Assembly (NCBI GenBank): GCA_902594485.1 | Contig: CACJMJ010000005.1 | Span: 1 to 40,059 of the forward strand | From: an uncultured Bacteroidota bacterium | GTDB lineage: Bacteria; Bacteroidota; Bacteroidia; Flavobacteriales; Flavobacteriaceae | Length of the DNA stretch: 40,059 nucleotides | Direction: 5' to 3' | Shown here: positions 39,174-40,059 of the stretch, in pieces | Numbering within the stretch: the first letter of the stretch is position 1 | How the letters are laid out: every line of letters begins with the position of its first letter | The notes under the pieces: generated by a model | Database searches by the model: none | Told to the model about the DNA's origin: nothing | The model's input: only the letters and a program-made list of their open reading frames with translations | Made by a program: the position numbers and the translations under genes

Positions 39174-40059
39174 TAAATATTTTGTTTTTTTAGTTCTGAA
39201 ATAATATGTTCAGATGTACGCCATGCTAATGCCATTATTGTCCATGTTGGATTTTTATCACCTTTGAATACAAAAGGACCAGCATCAACAACATAGACAT
39301 TATCAACATCATGAAGACGTTCATATTTATTTACAACTGATGTGTTAGGATTATCTCCCATTCTGGTTGTTCCAACCTCATGAATAATTGATCCAGGGGT
39401 AGAAATTCCATAATTCTGTTCTTTACCAGGTTTATCCCCTATCATTATACCATTCATATTATAAGCTAATTCTTCATAGATATCTTGTGCATGTTTAGCC
39501 TGATTATATTCCGTATCAGCCCAGTTATAATTAAATTTTAATACGGGAATTCCATACTTGTCCTTTTTATTTACATCTATTTCACAATAGTTATTAATGT
39601 CAGGAATAGCTCCACCTCTTGATTCGAGAGAAATTGTTGAACCCCAATATTTTTTAACATCCTTTCTAATCTGTTCTCCGTAACCACCAACTCTTAATCC
39701 AAAAAACTTATTAAAATCATTAGGTATATAACCACCAATTCCAAACTGTGGCATCCCTAAATTTCTGTATGATGTTTCTATATGATATCCAATTGGAAAA
39801 TCTAGTTTTTTATCATGGAGCCACCATGGAGTATATACATGAGCACCACCAACCCCATCCTCATTATAAGTTTTCCTATTCATTAACTGTGGGACAAATA
39901 TCTGTTTTGATGTCCCTACAGTATCTTGTAGATATTTTCCAATTAAACCGCTACTATTTCCAAGTCCATTTGGGTGCACATTACTCTTAGAGTTTAGTAA
40001 GATTCTTGCACTACTACATGATGATGCACCTAGAATTACTACTTTAGATTGTATGGAGT
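39173..40059 (-). CDS. GMC family oxidoreductase, 5' end cut by window edge
   Basis: The C-terminal 295 codons or so of an FAD-dependent glucose-methanol-choline oxidoreductase. The reading frame stays open to base 40057. It includes VVILGASSCSSARILLNS, where an FAD-domain strand lies, then GLGNSSGLIGKYLQD. The substrate domain follows, and the C-terminal HEVGTTRMGDNP, YVVDAGPF and NPTWTIMALAWR, which carry the catalytic His pair region. A start at the GTG near 39979 would remove the FAD domain, so it is not used. It would be the large subunit of the complex whose small subunit follows. The missing N-terminus would hold the dinucleotide-binding GxGxxG. Confidence 0.93.
   Translation of the reverse strand, partial: SIQSKVVILGASSCSSARILLNSKSNVHPNGLGNSSGLIGKYLQDTVGTSKQIFVPQLMNRKTYNEDGVGGAHVYTPWWLHDKKLDFPIGYHIETSYRNLGMPQFGIGGYIPNDFNKFFGLRVGGYGEQIRKDVKKYWGSTISLESRGGAIPDINNYCEIDVNKKDKYGIPVLKFNYNWADTEYNQAKHAQDIYEELAYNMNGIMIGDKPGKEQNYGISTPGSIIHEVGTTRMGDNPNTSVVNKYERLHDVDNVYVVDAGPFVFKGDKNPTWTIMALAWRTSEHIISELKKQNI

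Overview
The window is a compact, AT-rich chromosomal segment of a bacterium of the class Flavobacteriia (Bacteroidota). Four things point there: the 16S rRNA signatures; gene families nearly confined to this group (DUF2795, DUF3276, DUF4294, DUF6048, DUF6452); a SecA without the C-terminal zinc finger; and promoters of the Bacteroidota type (TAnnTTTG at about -7) with no clear Shine-Dalgarno sequences. Very tight gene packing suggests a streamlined, perhaps marine, lineage. That last point is inference. I see no prophage, insertion sequence, CRISPR array or defence island. Nearly everything is housekeeping.

Layout. 1-9954 (minus): gltB (running off the left edge), secA, a DUF2795 protein and lnt. 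10023-10781 (plus): pssA. 10782-13300 (minus): kdsD, tatC, lptB. 13363-15489 (plus): recQ. 15491-20227 (minus): an ABC exporter, a DUF3276 protein and an M14 carboxypeptidase. 20315-25091 (plus): nusB, a DUF1573 lipoprotein, yajC, pyrD and an S9 prolyl oligopeptidase. 25093-26172 (minus): an M42 peptidase. 26230-26883 (plus): a DUF4294 protein. 26884-32210: a complete rRNA operon (16S, tRNA-Ile, tRNA-Ala, 23S, 5S) with promoter, leader hairpin, processing stems and terminator. 32245-32340: a 31-codon membrane peptide. 32349-33495 (minus): DUF6452 and DUF6048 envelope proteins. 33551-35980 (plus): ornithine aminotransferase and a cysteine desulfurase. 35977-37644 (minus): an M23 peptidase. 37702-38273 (plus): a coiled-coil protein and zapA, followed by a probable 6S RNA. 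38457-40059 (minus): a GMC oxidoreductase (running off the right edge) and its Tat-exported small subunit.

Themes. Envelope biogenesis recurs: Sec (SecA, YajC) and Tat (TatC) export, lipoprotein acylation (Lnt), LPS precursor supply and transport (KdsD, LptB), phospholipid synthesis (PssA) and wall hydrolysis (M23). Several encoded proteins are predicted clients of these systems, namely the lipoproteins and the Tat substrate.

No new multi-gene system is evident. The items most worth a second look are the probable 6S RNA after zapA, the unlisted 31-aa membrane peptide, the structured rRNA leader and spacer, promoter boxes only 4-16 nt from start codons (near-leaderless mRNAs), a Cys-rich loop in the ornithine aminotransferase next to a cysteine desulfurase, and an ABC exporter whose Walker B glutamate is replaced by aspartate.
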